Assembly: GCF_003149045.1 (NCBI RefSeq)
Contig: NZ_QGDU01000008.1
Location: 52,572-116,571, forward strand
Reading direction: 5' to 3'
Length of the DNA: 64,000 nucleotides
Source of the DNA: Fibrobacter sp. UWR4
GTDB lineage: Bacteria > Fibrobacterota > Fibrobacteria > Fibrobacterales > Fibrobacteraceae
This document shows, piece after piece, positions 8,307 to 16,841 of this stretch (position 1 is its first letter; each line of letters starts with the position of its first letter). The translations under genes were made by a program, and so were the position numbers. The notes under the pieces were generated by a model. The model saw nothing but the letters and a program-made list of their open reading frames with translations, had not been told where the DNA came from and did not search any database.

Positions 8307-10325
8307 CTAGTTGTAGTAGACGGTGCTTCCGTTGGGGAAGGTGACGTTCTTGCTATAGCTGTTGACATTGCTTACGGTGGAAACCTGGCTGGTGCCCTGG
8401 ATGTAGCTACCGGAAGTAGTGGGCTTGAAAGCGATGTTGGAATTACCGTAGTAGCTATTGGTGTTGAAGCTTACGTTGTAGCTGGTGCCCGCCTCGGACC
8501 TACTTTTGCTGAAGCCGAGAAGCGTCTTTGTGGTGAGGGATGCTGTGCCGTCAGAGTCGAAGGAACCGCCCATGCCGCCGCTGATCTGGCATTCCACCAC
8601 AACGACGCCACCGCTGATAGTAAGATCGCCATTGGAATCAATTCCGTCGGTATCACCGGAACCTGTCTTTATGTAGTGTACGCCACCGGTTACAGTAAGG
8701 TGTCCGCTGGAACTGCCCATGCCGCCCATGCCTCCGCCGAATCCACCGGGACGATTGCCCCAGTTGTTGCCGCCAGTCTGCGTGTTGTTGCCGGAACCGT
8801 CGTTTCCTCCTGCTGCATTCCAGCCGTCATCGGAACTGTAGACATCGGTAACGCCACCGCTGATGGTGATGTACCAGGCCTCAAGACCTTCGTAGGAGTC
8901 CTTCACGTAGACGGTACCGTTTGTGATGCGTAGGGTGGAGTCTGCATGGACACCGTCATTGCCCTTTGCGGTAATCGTTGTAAATCCGCCGTTGAAGTCA
9001 ATATTCAGATTGCTGTGGACGCCATCGTCGCCGGAAGTCACCGTGTTTTCGCCGCCGTTGATGTAGACGCGGTTCTCGGAAACGATGCCTTTGCCCGTGG
9101 AATTCACCTTGATGGAAGGAACCGAGACGCTATCGGAAATCATCACATAGTTGAAGGCCTGAATGCCGTCATCACCGGCCTTGGTAATGTTGATGGAGCC
9201 GCCCTTGATGCTTACGATGCCCTTGCCTTCGGTAATAGTGGTATCGCTTCCGTTTACGGTGCATTCATCGCTCTTGATGCCATCGCCGGAAGTGGCTATG
9301 ATGGTGATGTTGCCTTTTTCAACATCTACGAGGCCCTTGCCCTTGATGCCGTTGTTCTTGGCGGTGACATTGATGGTGGTTTCGCCGCGGAAGCGGAGAT
9401 CGTTGGAACTCTGGATGCCGTTATTGTAGTTGCCGGTGACGTTCAAGGTGCCGGTTCCCTTGAAGGTCATGTCGTCCTTGGAGTAGATGGCTGCGTTTGT
9501 GGTGTCTGTTTTAGTAACGCCGTTGCTGTTGACGTAGGTATGGGTCTTGGTGCGGGTGTTTCCGTCGCTTAGGGTGTTGACGGTTTCACTTTTTGCAACC
9601 ACAAAAGCCTTGCTAGCCATCTGAACGTAGATGGGGGCGTCGGCGGTATTTTTGAGCGTAAGACCGCGGAGGTTCAGGTAGACGCCAGAGTCTGCCTTGG
9701 GGGAATAGACGCGGATTTGTGCATCATCGCCGCTGTAACTTCCGCTGAAATCGTATTCGCCTGCACAGGTAATGACCACTTCGCCGCCGTTCACGGTAAC
9801 GCAGCCGTTGTCATTGGCGATGGTCGCGCCGGAGGCTGCATAGGTGATTACGGGGGCGTTCCCGTTGGATACGGATTCAAAGCTGCTGGAGCTCACTGCT
9901 TCGTGGATCACTTCCGATGAGGAACTGGAAACGTCTTCGGGCTGAACCATGGAGCTGCTGGAAGGCGGAACGCTTAAGGTAATTTTTTGACAAGCGGCAT
10001 TGTACATGTAGGTGCTGCCGTCGATGCCGCTGATGATGGTGTTCTGGGAAACTACGTTGCCGTCTGCATCGATGCAAGTGTTTTGGGTGGGGACTTGCTC
10101 ATCTCCTGATGGGGGCAGAGCATCGTCAAAACAGTAGACGACGCCGTCATCGCCAATTAAGGAAGTGAGCCCGTTGCAAGGGTCGATGTTGCCCTGCACT
10201 TCGCCCGAGGACAGATTGTCGCCAGAGGCGTTATTTACCATGGGATTTGATGTAGAGTCGTCTCCGCAAGCGGTCAGAGCCAGGAGAGAACCTGCGGCCA
10301 TCATTTTCAAACTAATAGATTTCAT
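8307..10325 (-). CDS. Cthe_2159-type carbohydrate-binding beta-helix lipoprotein
   Basis: This 672-residue lipoprotein has a signal peptide ending in the lipobox LTAC. A linker of about 140 residues follows, with several Ser runs typical of Fibrobacter surface proteins. The remainder is a long repetitive beta-solenoid with recurring NGIKGKG, GDGIKSD, GDDGIQAF and NDGVHAD turns, like the Cthe_2159 carbohydrate-binding family (binding of cellulose or acidic sugars is known for the founding member). A Gly-rich insertion lies near residue 545. The ATG at 10325 is chosen because AAAGGAG sits 7 bases upstream and the signal peptide then begins at MKSISLK. A role in plant-fibre adhesion is inferred. 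Confidence 0.8.
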   Translation of the reverse strand: MKSISLKMMAAGSLLALTACGDDSTSNPMVNNASGDNLSSGEVQGNIDPCNGLTSLIGDDGVVYCFDDALPPSGDEQVPTQNTCIDADGNVVSQNTIISGIDGSTYMYNAACQKITLSVPPSSSSMVQPEDVSSSSSEVIHEAVSSSSFESVSNGNAPVITYAASGATIANDNGCVTVNGGEVVITCAGEYDFSGSYSGDDAQIRVYSPKADSGVYLNLRGLTLKNTADAPIYVQMASKAFVVAKSETVNTLSDGNTRTKTHTYVNSNGVTKTDTTNAAIYSKDDMTFKGTGTLNVTGNYNNGIQSSNDLRFRGETTINVTAKNNGIKGKGLVDVEKGNITIIATSGDGIKSDECTVNGSDTTITEGKGIVSIKGGSINITKAGDDGIQAFNYVMISDSVSVPSIKVNSTGKGIVSENRVYINGGENTVTSGDDGVHSNLNIDFNGGFTTITAKGNDGVHADSTLRITNGTVYVKDSYEGLEAWYITISGGVTDVYSSDDGWNAAGGNDGSGNNTQTGGNNWGNRPGGFGGGMGGMGSSSGHLTVTGGVHYIKTGSGDTDGIDSNGDLTISGGVVVVECQISGGMGGSFDSDGTASLTTKTLLGFSKSRSEAGTSYNVSFNTNSYYGNSNIAFKPTTSGSYIQGTSQVSTVSNVNSYSKNVTFPNGSTVYYN

Positions 10326-10552
10326 TGAAGCGCTCCTTTGTTTCGCCAAATCACTAGAGAGAAATATAGGGTGTGGCGTTCAACAAACCAAGATTTTGGC
10401 TTTGCCGAAATGAAAAGAGCGTGTAAAGGTGTGTAAAAATTATTCTAGGAGTGTTTACGAAGGATTTTGGGTGTTGTCTGTTGTTGTGCAAAACATGTGA
10501 TAATCCTGAAAAAAGTTTCTTATATTTCGTTCTATTGCATTAAGAATTTTTC

Positions 10553-11446
10553 ATGACCTGCTTTTTCGTTAGCGACTTGCATATTGATTTTTACGCACCC
10601 TTGACTAGGACGGTGCAGTTGCTGCGTCGTTGCTTCCAGGATTTTTTTGATCGTAATTTCTTGCCGGCGGATGTCTGCTGTATTGCGGGGGATATCGCCA
10701 ACAATTACTTCACTTACGTGGAGTTCCTGAAGTTCATTAGCGAAAAGTATAGCCAGGTTTATATTTGCCTGGGCAATCACGATATCATTACGGAACGTGA
10801 AGGCGTTTTCGGGGCGGATAAGGATTTCCCTACTTCCGAAAGCAAGATTGCCTATTACCTTGAGGAAGCGGCGAAAATTCCTAACGTCCACCTGCTGGAA
10901 AAATCTGCAGCGACGCTGCCCTCCCGAGTTTTGGCGACGGCGACTACCTTGCCCGCGGCTAGTAACTATTCTATTGCAGGCTGCCTAGGGATGTGCGACT
11001 TTACTTACAGGCATCGCCCGGACGCCTCCGTCGAGGAATACAAATTCCTGTGGAAGGCCCGCTGGTTCGATGGTCGCCACTGGAATTACAAGGACAATGA
11101 TGTGGCCGCACTTTGGGCGCATTATAAGGACGTCATGAACAATCTGACGGCGGATCGCCCGAAGGTCATGATGACGCATTTTTTGCCCATGGAATTCGGC
11201 ATGGCGGAAATGTACCTGGCCAATCCCAATTCCACGTACTTCTTCTTTCAGGGGGACGAATTCCTTCGCAATCTGGACGAAGGTTCCATCTGGCAGGCTG
11301 GCCATACTCATTCGGCGATCAAGCGCGTTGTCCGCGATAGCCTAGGCAAATCCCATCTGCTGCTTTGCAATCCGGTGGGTTACCCTACGGAACATCCTTA
11401 CGAAGAGAACCATCTGAAGCGGGAAGACTTTCTGCTGGAAATTTGA
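10553..11446 (+). CDS. Calcineurin-like metallophosphoesterase
   Basis: This 297-residue protein has the full metallophosphoesterase motif set in order: SDLH (7-10), GDIANN (46-51), GNHD (74-77), MTHF in the second half and a C-terminal AGHTH. These residues bind two metal ions that hydrolyse phosphoester bonds. The substrate cannot be read from sequence; nucleotide phosphodiesterases and protein phosphatases share this core. No signal peptide is seen, so it is probably cytoplasmic. It stands alone, with a terminator immediately downstream and an AT-rich region containing TTATATTT about 35 bp before the start. Confidence 0.85.
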   Translation: MTCFFVSDLHIDFYAPLTRTVQLLRRCFQDFFDRNFLPADVCCIAGDIANNYFTYVEFLKFISEKYSQVYICLGNHDIITEREGVFGADKDFPTSESKIAYYLEEAAKIPNVHLLEKSAATLPSRVLATATTLPAASNYSIAGCLGMCDFTYRHRPDASVEEYKFLWKARWFDGRHWNYKDNDVAALWAHYKDVMNNLTADRPKVMMTHFLPMEFGMAEMYLANPNSTYFFFQGDEFLRNLDEGSIWQAGHTHSAIKRVVRDSLGKSHLLLCNPVGYPTEHPYEENHLKREDFLLEI

Positions 11447-11468
11447 CGGATTTACCTGGCTGAAAAAA

Positions 11469-11497
11469 ATGCCAGGTCCTGAAACCCGGCACTTTTT
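11469..11497 (+). terminator. Terminator after the metallophosphoesterase gene
   Basis: TGCC (11470-11473) and GGT pair with ACC and GGCA (11488-11491) around one mismatch, followed by CTTTTT. It lies 24 bp after the stop codon. Confidence 0.7.
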
Positions 11498-11581
11498 CAT
11501 TTTGATTTTCTTTTAATCACAAGCATTGCAATCCCGCAAAAATATTTTAAGTGACACTTTAGTGTCCCTAAGACTGTAAAA

Positions 11582-11609
11582 TAAATGACCCGTAAGCAAT
11601 GCTTACGGG
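11582..11609 (-). terminator. Terminator of the xpt-permease operon
   Basis: A 9-bp perfect stem (CCCGTAAGC at 11589-11597, GCTTACGGG at 11601-11609) is followed on the minus strand by a T-rich tail. It lies 44 bp beyond the permease stop codon. Confidence 0.75.
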
Positions 11610-11652
11610 CCTAAAGTTTTACATGGGGGAGGGGGCAGAGCCCGTTGCGTCC

Positions 11653-12954
11653 TTATTCTTTTTCCTTGGGCAGAACCAGGTTCAGGATCACTGCCAGGAG
11701 GAACACCACGGCCACGCAGTTTTCCGCGAAGATAGTTTGGAAGATTTGCGGGAATTCCTTGAACATGCCGGCGGCCTGTGTAAAGCCCAGGCCTACGCTG
11801 AGGGAGAGGCTTACGATGACCATGTTGCGCTGGCTAAAGCCGCTCTTGGCCATCATGCCGAAACCTGCAAACAGAATGGAACCGAACATCATGATGGTGC
11901 AGCCTCCAAGTACCGCCTGCGGGATGGTGGTAAGCAATGTACCGATGGGCGGGAAGATGCCACCCAAGAGCATGACGATAGCGCCTGTGGCGATGGTAAA
12001 GCGGTTCACCACGCCGGAGAGAGATGCTAGGCCCACGTTCTGGCTAAAGGAGGTGATGGGAGTGCAGCCGAAAATGCCGGAGATGGTGCTGACGAAACCG
12101 TCGCAGGAAATTGCGCCGCCCATTTCGGACTTGTGAATCTGGCGCTTGAGGGCTCCGTTCACTAGAGCGCTGGAATCGCCTACGGTTTCCGTTGCAGAAA
12201 CTAGGAAGATGGCTACTACAGAAAGAATAGGTCCGATGTGGAATTCCGGAATGAAGGGCAAAATCTTGGGGAGTGCCACGATGCTGCAGTTAGAAAGTCC
12301 GGAGAAGTCCACCATGCCCATGCAAAGAGCGAGAATGTAGCCGACCACAAGGCCCACCAGCACGGAAAGGGAGCGAAGGAAGCCCTTGGCGAAAACTTGG
12401 GTAAGCAAGCAGGTAAGCAAGGTTACGGATCCAACAATCCAGTTGTGTGTTGCGCCGAAGTCTGCGGAACCTAGGCCGCCGGCGAAGGAATTTGCGCCAA
12501 TGGGGAGTAGGGAGAATCCGATAGCTGTCACCACGGTAGCGGCAACGATATGCGGAATAAGCTTCAGCCAGTATTTTGCGCAAAGGCCAAGCAAGCCTTC
12601 CACGATGCCGCCTACAATCACGGCGCCCATGAGGGTGCCCATGCCTTGGGTCGTCCCGATAGTAATGGCGACAGAGAGGAAGGTGAAGCTGATGCCCATG
12701 ACGATGGGCAGTCTGGAACCAATTTTCCAGATGGGGAAAAGCTGTACCAGGGTACCGATGCCGGCGATAATCATACAGTTTTGAACGAGGGCCGCAGTCA
12801 GCTCCTTATCCAGGCTTACAACCCCGGCAAGAATCATGATGGGGGTAATGTTTGCGACGAACATGGCCAGCACATGCTGCAAGCCGAAGGGCAATGCCTT
12901 CAGCACCGGCACACGGCCGTCCAACTGGTAGATGTTTTCTGATGAATTGTTCAT
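11653..12954 (-). CDS. Xanthine/uracil permease (NCS2 family)
   Basis: This 433-residue protein has 12-14 hydrophobic segments and NCS2-family sequence (LQHVLAMFVANITPIMILAG at the N-terminus; SATETVGDSSAL in the middle, carrying the conserved acidic substrate-site residue; TSFSQNVGL later). It should import xanthine or another oxopurine with a cation across the inner membrane. The upstream neighbour on the same strand is xanthine phosphoribosyltransferase, so xanthine is the most likely substrate and the pair forms a salvage operon. The 113-bp gap between the genes is filled by REP-like repeats. Confidence 0.88.
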   Translation of the reverse strand: MNNSSENIYQLDGRVPVLKALPFGLQHVLAMFVANITPIMILAGVVSLDKELTAALVQNCMIIAGIGTLVQLFPIWKIGSRLPIVMGISFTFLSVAITIGTTQGMGTLMGAVIVGGIVEGLLGLCAKYWLKLIPHIVAATVVTAIGFSLLPIGANSFAGGLGSADFGATHNWIVGSVTLLTCLLTQVFAKGFLRSLSVLVGLVVGYILALCMGMVDFSGLSNCSIVALPKILPFIPEFHIGPILSVVAIFLVSATETVGDSSALVNGALKRQIHKSEMGGAISCDGFVSTISGIFGCTPITSFSQNVGLASLSGVVNRFTIATGAIVMLLGGIFPPIGTLLTTIPQAVLGGCTIMMFGSILFAGFGMMAKSGFSQRNMVIVSLSLSVGLGFTQAAGMFKEFPQIFQTIFAENCVAVVFLLAVILNLVLPKEKE

Positions 12955-12969
12955 AATGATTCCTTAGAA

Positions 12970-13062
12970 CTGGATTCTTCGCTTTGCTCAGAATGACGTA
13001 CTTGTTGTCATCCTGTGGTTACATCCAGCACGTCGTCCTGAGGCCGTAGGCCGAAGGATCCA
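12970..13062. repeat. Two REP-like interspersed repeat copies between xpt and the permease gene
   Basis: Read on the minus strand, 12970-12998 matches the element GTCATTCTGAGC...GAAGAATCC. A second copy on the plus strand at about 13031-13062 reads GTCGTCCTGAGG...CGAAGGATCC. The same family occurs at 18387, 21984, 35335 and 61151. Two copies in opposite orientation inside an operon could form a stem in the mRNA. Confidence 0.75.
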
Positions 13063-13067
13063 TGCCG

Positions 13068-13688
13068 TTATCCAAGTTTCAAGTTGGTGTTTTTTAGAGG
13101 CAGTTCAGGTTGTTCGCGGAACTTGATGGTCTGGGTCTGCCAATCCATAGATTCTACGATAGCGATGGATTCTACGCGGTAACCTTCTTCGCGAAGGGTT
13201 GCACCGCCTTTCTGCTGGCCTTTCTCGATGGCGATGCCTAAGCCTGCCACGGTGCCGCCTGCCTGATGGACCAGGTCAATCAAGGCGTGTGCTGCTGCGC
13301 CATCTGCCAAAAAGTCGTCCACAATCAGGACCTTGTCGGTAGCCTTCATGTAGGGCTTTGAAATGAACACGTTGTTCATCTTCTTATGGGTAAAGGAGTA
13401 GGCCTGAGCCACATACTTGTCGTCAGTGCTGTTGGCGGTCTGGCTCTTCTTCGCAAAAACCACGGGCACGTCGTAAAGGTGTCCCAATAGGGTGGCAATG
13501 GCGATGCCGCTGGCTTCGATGGTAAGGATCTTGTTGATTTCCACATCGCGGTAACGACGCTGGAATTCGTAGGCCATCTGGCGCATAATATCTACGTCGA
13601 TCTGATGATTCAAAAAGCTGTCAACCTTAAGGATGTTTCCTTCCTTAATGACGCCGTCACGGAGAATCTTTTCTTCAAGAAAGTTCAT
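13068..13688 (-). CDS. xpt: Xanthine phosphoribosyltransferase
   Basis: This 206-residue enzyme matches the Gram-positive-type Xpt family over its full length: MNFLEEKILRDGVI at the N-terminus, ILTIEASGIAIA in the core, and the PRPP-binding loop VLIVDDFLADGAAA. It converts xanthine plus PRPP to XMP, feeding GMP synthesis. It precedes the xanthine permease in the same orientation. I looked for a purine riboswitch in the 95-bp upstream gap and saw none. Confidence 0.92.
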   Translation of the reverse strand: MNFLEEKILRDGVIKEGNILKVDSFLNHQIDVDIMRQMAYEFQRRYRDVEINKILTIEASGIAIATLLGHLYDVPVVFAKKSQTANSTDDKYVAQAYSFTHKKMNNVFISKPYMKATDKVLIVDDFLADGAAAHALIDLVHQAGGTVAGLGIAIEKGQQKGGATLREEGYRVESIAIVESMDWQTQTIKFREQPELPLKNTNLKLG

Positions 13689-13727
13689 AATAACCCATGT
13701 GCAAAATTGCTATAGCAGAATAATAAT

Positions 13728-13754
13728 AAAAAAGAATCCTACTTTCGTAGGATC
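13728..13754 (-). terminator. Terminator of the truncated barrel gene, upstream of xpt
   Basis: ATCCTAC (13736-13742) and GTAGGAT (13747-13753) enclose a TTTC loop. On the minus strand the loop reads GAAA and a run of six T follows. It is placed to end transcripts of the remnant at 13785. Confidence 0.8.
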
Positions 13755-13784
13755 CGGGAGATGAGATGGAAGTGAAGATCTCTA

Positions 13785-14085
13785 TTAGAAGTTGATGAAA
13801 GCGCCGATGTCCAGAGCGATTCCGTCAGCCTTTGAAAATCCTACGAAGGGATTCTGAAGGAAGGTCTTGGTCATGGTCGCTTCCAGGGCAACACGGTTGT
13901 ACTGGAAACGGGCGCCCAGGTTTACCGTGGTCTTGTTGGAAACGGTTTCCTTAGATTCTTCGGAATTGTCGTTCAGTTCCTTCTTTTCGTAAGTGAATGC
14001 ATTCCAGTCAAAGCTTGCGCCACCGAATGCCATCAGGTACTTGCTCAAGGCGACTTCGCCATCAATGCGGGCCTTTCCGTGTTCG
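13785..14085 (-). pseudogene. 3' remnant of an outer-membrane beta-barrel protein
   Basis: About 95 residues of a barrel-like C-terminus can be read: alternating strands such as GEVALSKYLMAFGGASFDW, NLGARFQYNRVALEATMT and IALDIGAFINF, ending in Phe as outer-membrane proteins do. No signal peptide or start is present. Upstream of about 14085 the frame runs antisense through GH5 cellulase sequence, so the true 5' part is missing. It retains its own terminator at 13728-13754. I read it as a truncated gene abutting another truncated gene head to head. Confidence 0.65.
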
Positions 14086-14336
14086 TCAGCGAATGGGGTA
14101 CGGCTAATGCAAGTGGTGATGGCGTTCCTAAGGTGGACCGCAATGATCAATGGCAGGAATGGATGGACAAGTACAAGGTTTCCAGCGCCAACTGGTTTGC
14201 CTCCCGCGTCAACGAAGGCACTGCAGCATTTGCTCAGGAAGCAACCGTCGACTCTCTAGTCTACAGCACTTCCGGTGCTCTCGTCAAGTCTTATCTGGCT
14301 AAAAACCCCGACAGCTATAAAGTCTGCGGGGACTAA
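14070..14336 (+). pseudogene. 3' remnant of a GH5 family endoglucanase
   Basis: The frame reads VFVSEWGTANASGDG, the beta-7 strand of GH5 cellulases including the nucleophile Glu (in SEWG), then about 75 residues to a stop at 14336 (ANWFASRVNEGTAAF; ending YKVCGD). The N-terminal three quarters of the catalytic domain, including the acid/base Glu and any signal peptide, are absent. The 3' end overlaps the convergent ksgA stop by 3 bases, so the downstream junction looks natural and the loss is on the 5' side at about 14050-14085. Confidence 0.75.
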
Positions 14337-15112
14337 CCCACAATCACTTTGTAAAATTCAAGGAACTGCTCGGGGGAAAGTTCTTCCGCACGGACAGTTG
14401 TAGGATAATCCAGGAGTTCAATAGCTTCCTGGATTTTCTTTTTGTCATAGGCCTTCCCGAAGGAATTGCTCAAAGTCTTGCGCTTCTGGGTGAATGCCGC
14501 ACGGACGAAGTCGAAGAATCCCTCGGGAGCCTGCAGGGCGTTTTCGCGAGGGGTCAACAGCATGGTGGCGCTATCCACATTGGGCTTGGGAGTGAAATGT
14601 TCCGGCCCGATCTTACGTAAGATCTGTGTATTGGCGAAGGCGGAAACCAGCACGGAAAGGCTACCGTAATTGCTGCTGCAGGGAGCGGCGCAAATGCGTT
14701 CGGCAACTTCCAGCTGGACCATGCCCATGAAACCCTTTGTCAGGTAGAGTCGGGGCATGAGGCCTGCGATAATCGCAGTAGAAACATTGTAGGGAAGGTT
14801 GCCTGTCACCCAGGGCTTTTCGTGGGAATCCAAAAATCCCTGCAGGTCAAACTTCAGGAAGTCAATGTTTGTAATATGGAAATTCTTGCGGTCGCCGAAT
14901 TTTCCGTTCAGCACTTTGACGCACTGTTCGTCAATTTCTACGGCGGTCAGATCTACGCCGCGGTTCAGCAGGTGTTCCGTCAGGGCGCCATGACCCGGCC
15001 CGATTTCAAGAACGGCTTCGCCCTCGTTTGCCGGCAGGTCGCCTGCAATTGCAATGGCGGTGGGAACATCCAGAAAGTTCTGGCCAAATTTACGACGACG
15101 AGCTCTATCCAT
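14333..15112 (-). CDS. ksgA: 16S rRNA dimethyladenosine transferase
   Basis: This 259-residue protein has the KsgA/RsmA layout: RRRKFGQNFL at the N-terminus, motif I LEIGPGHGALT, and the catalytic NLPYN near residue 100. It dimethylates two adjacent adenines in the 3' terminal helix of 16S rRNA during small-subunit maturation. Length and all motifs are normal. It lies between the GH5 remnant (convergent) and the patatin gene, which is on the same strand 78 bp upstream. Confidence 0.95.
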   Translation of the reverse strand: MDRARRRKFGQNFLDVPTAIAIAGDLPANEGEAVLEIGPGHGALTEHLLNRGVDLTAVEIDEQCVKVLNGKFGDRKNFHITNIDFLKFDLQGFLDSHEKPWVTGNLPYNVSTAIIAGLMPRLYLTKGFMGMVQLEVAERICAAPCSSNYGSLSVLVSAFANTQILRKIGPEHFTPKPNVDSATMLLTPRENALQAPEGFFDFVRAAFTQKRKTLSNSFGKAYDKKKIQEAIELLDYPTTVRAEELSPEQFLEFYKVIVG

Positions 15113-15190
15113 ATTTTGAAATTTAGAATTTTTGTGCGAATTGATTTCTCGGAATGACGCTCGGGAGTACGGATCTAAACCTGCGTGAAA

Positions 15191-16048
15191 TTAAACACCC
15201 AGGAATTTCTTCAATGCGTCCATGTGATCCCGGGCGTCTTTCAGTCCCAATGCGTACAGGGCCTGCAGTTTGGCAGTGTCTTTTTCCACGCGGCTGATTT
15301 TCATGTTCACGCTGGGGCGGAAAACGAAAACCTTTCCTTCCTTTTCCCACTGGGCCAGAGTTTTCAGGCACTTGTTGTAACGGATGTGGCGATTGCCTAT
15401 AGACTTTACAAAGTTGGGATACTTGCGGTAAACCAGCTTGTACAGGGGCAGGAGCGTGTTGGCTGTCTTCTGGTATCCCAGCGGTCGAGTGGTGATCACT
15501 ACCTGCTTCCTGTATCCGATGGAATCCATGAATTCGAACGGAATACTGTCTGCGGTATTTCCGTCAAACATTTTCTTGCCCTGATAATGCACCAGGCTAC
15601 TGACCAGCGCCAACGAAGAAGAAGCGCGGATGGCTTCAAGATCTGCTTTCAGGTCGCGGACTCGGAAATGCTCGGCGCCGCCTGTCTCCACGTTGCTTGC
15701 CGCAACATAAAATTCCGAGACCTCTGCGCTCTTGCGGAAGGTTTCGTAATCAAAGGGGTCGATGACTTCCGGCACTGTGTGGTAGCAAAATTCCAGGTCA
15801 AAGTAGTTGCCGGTACGGAGCCAGTTTCCAAGGCTCATGTAGCGGGGATCCTTGGAATGAATCGTGTCCAGGCGCAGGTTTCTTTCCCGCTGTTCCGACA
15901 GGTAGTTGCAAAGGTGCGTTGCCCCTGCCGAAGTCCCCGCATAGCCACCGAACTTGAATCCTTCATCGTGGAATGCGTCCAGCACGCCGGCCGTATAGGC
16001 CCCGCGCATGCCGCCACCTTCCAGTACCAAAGCAATATCCTTAAACAT
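15191..16048 (-). CDS. Patatin-like phospholipase
   Basis: This 285-residue protein has the patatin hallmarks: the oxyanion-hole loop LVLEGGGMRGAYTAGVL near residue 7 and the nucleophile elbow GTSAG near residue 40. A conserved Asp completes the dyad in the DGN segment near residue 170 (FDGNTADSIPF). It should hydrolyse acyl chains from phospholipids or related esters. No signal peptide is seen. ATG 16048 gives the canonical N-terminus MFKDIALVLEGGG; the upstream extension is repeat DNA (16073-16100) read in frame and is unlikely to be translated. Confidence 0.85.
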   Translation of the reverse strand: MFKDIALVLEGGGMRGAYTAGVLDAFHDEGFKFGGYAGTSAGATHLCNYLSEQRERNLRLDTIHSKDPRYMSLGNWLRTGNYFDLEFCYHTVPEVIDPFDYETFRKSAEVSEFYVAASNVETGGAEHFRVRDLKADLEAIRASSSLALVSSLVHYQGKKMFDGNTADSIPFEFMDSIGYRKQVVITTRPLGYQKTANTLLPLYKLVYRKYPNFVKSIGNRHIRYNKCLKTLAQWEKEGKVFVFRPSVNMKISRVEKDTAKLQALYALGLKDARDHMDALKKFLGV

Positions 16049-16072
16049 GAAAAGTAATTTAGCATATTCCAT

Positions 16073-16151
16073 CACGTCATGCCGAACTTGTTTCGGCATC
16101 AGCTTTTTAATCGGGGGTGTAATAGCCGATGCTGACTTTCGTCAGCATGAC
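16073..16151. repeat. Dyad-rich intergenic repeat (CATGCCGAAC...GGCATC and CTGACTTTCGTCAG)
   Basis: GTCATGCCGAAC followed by TTTCGGCATC forms an imperfect hairpin. About 30 bp on, GATGCTGAC-TTTC-GTCAGCATGAC forms a near-perfect hairpin with an 8-bp core. The GTCATNCTGA-like ends suggest relation to the interspersed element found elsewhere in the window. Confidence 0.6.
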
Positions 16152-16263
16152 AAAGAGGATGCTCCTGAATAGTCGCAGTTGGAATATTCTTTGTTGAATT
16201 TTCGGACGTGTCCGCTTTCTTTCAAACGGGGGTATATTAAGAAATCTAGGAAGAAGAGGACTT

Positions 16264-16692
16264 ATGAAACCGATAATTCATGGCATTTTTTCGATTGAGA
16301 CTCCCGCCGAGAACAGAGTTCAGTTTGATGATGCAGTCCGTGCCTTGCGTAATCATTTTAGTGAAGTTCTTCGCAATGCACCTGCAAGCCCGTCCGTTGC
16401 CGATGGCGCCCCTACCGTGATTGACGATGCTGGCGGCCTTCAGTACAAGACGACAGATGAATTCTGGCTCTACCAGGTCGACATTGAATTTTGGACTGAA
16501 CTCGCTCATAAGTTCCCTTGCCTGGAAATTTCCGTCTACTACGGTTCCATTTTCGTTGGCGAAGACTGTGGCATGTTCCTTGCGTCCAAGGGAAGTGTTT
16601 CTGACATCCGTTACGAAAACGGGTCGCCTGACGCCCTGGAATTTTCGAAGAGCCTGGATGGGATGGATGGTCTACACGAGGAAGAATCCTAG
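16264..16692 (+). CDS. Hypothetical protein, possibly ferredoxin-fold Api92/DUF1281-like C-terminus
   Basis: This 142-residue protein has no signal peptide. Its second half (FWTELAHKFPCLEISVYYGSIFVGEDCGMFLASKG) resembles the ferredoxin-like C-terminal domain of phage Api92/DUF1281 proteins, which have W...L...FP.L.. followed by an acidic strand; this is a weak resemblance. The extreme C-terminus is very acidic. AGAGGA lies 5 bases before the ATG. It is a single gene with a terminator at 16740. Confidence 0.6.
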   Translation: MKPIIHGIFSIETPAENRVQFDDAVRALRNHFSEVLRNAPASPSVADGAPTVIDDAGGLQYKTTDEFWLYQVDIEFWTELAHKFPCLEISVYYGSIFVGEDCGMFLASKGSVSDIRYENGSPDALEFSKSLDGMDGLHEEES

Positions 16693-16739
16693 GATTTGGT
16701 GTTTGGTGAATGGATTCACCTCGTTCTTTCAAGAAGTAG

Positions 16740-16775
16740 CCGCTGGGGCAGGGATCCCCAGCGGTTATTTTTTTA
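16740..16775 (+). terminator. Terminator after 16264-16692
   Basis: CCGCTGGGG (16740-16748) pairs perfectly with CCCCAGCGG (16756-16764) around a 7-base loop, followed by TTATTTTTTTATTTT. Confidence 0.92.
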
Positions 16776-16841
16776 TTTTGTTAGACGAAAAAATGGACGG
16801 GGGATACTCCCGCTCGTATTAAAATGAACATTGAGGTTTAA

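Noticed and set aside
13689..13784. Purine riboswitch upstream of xpt
   Set aside because: The gap is short and I see no purine-aptamer core; the only hairpin is a terminator for the preceding remnant.
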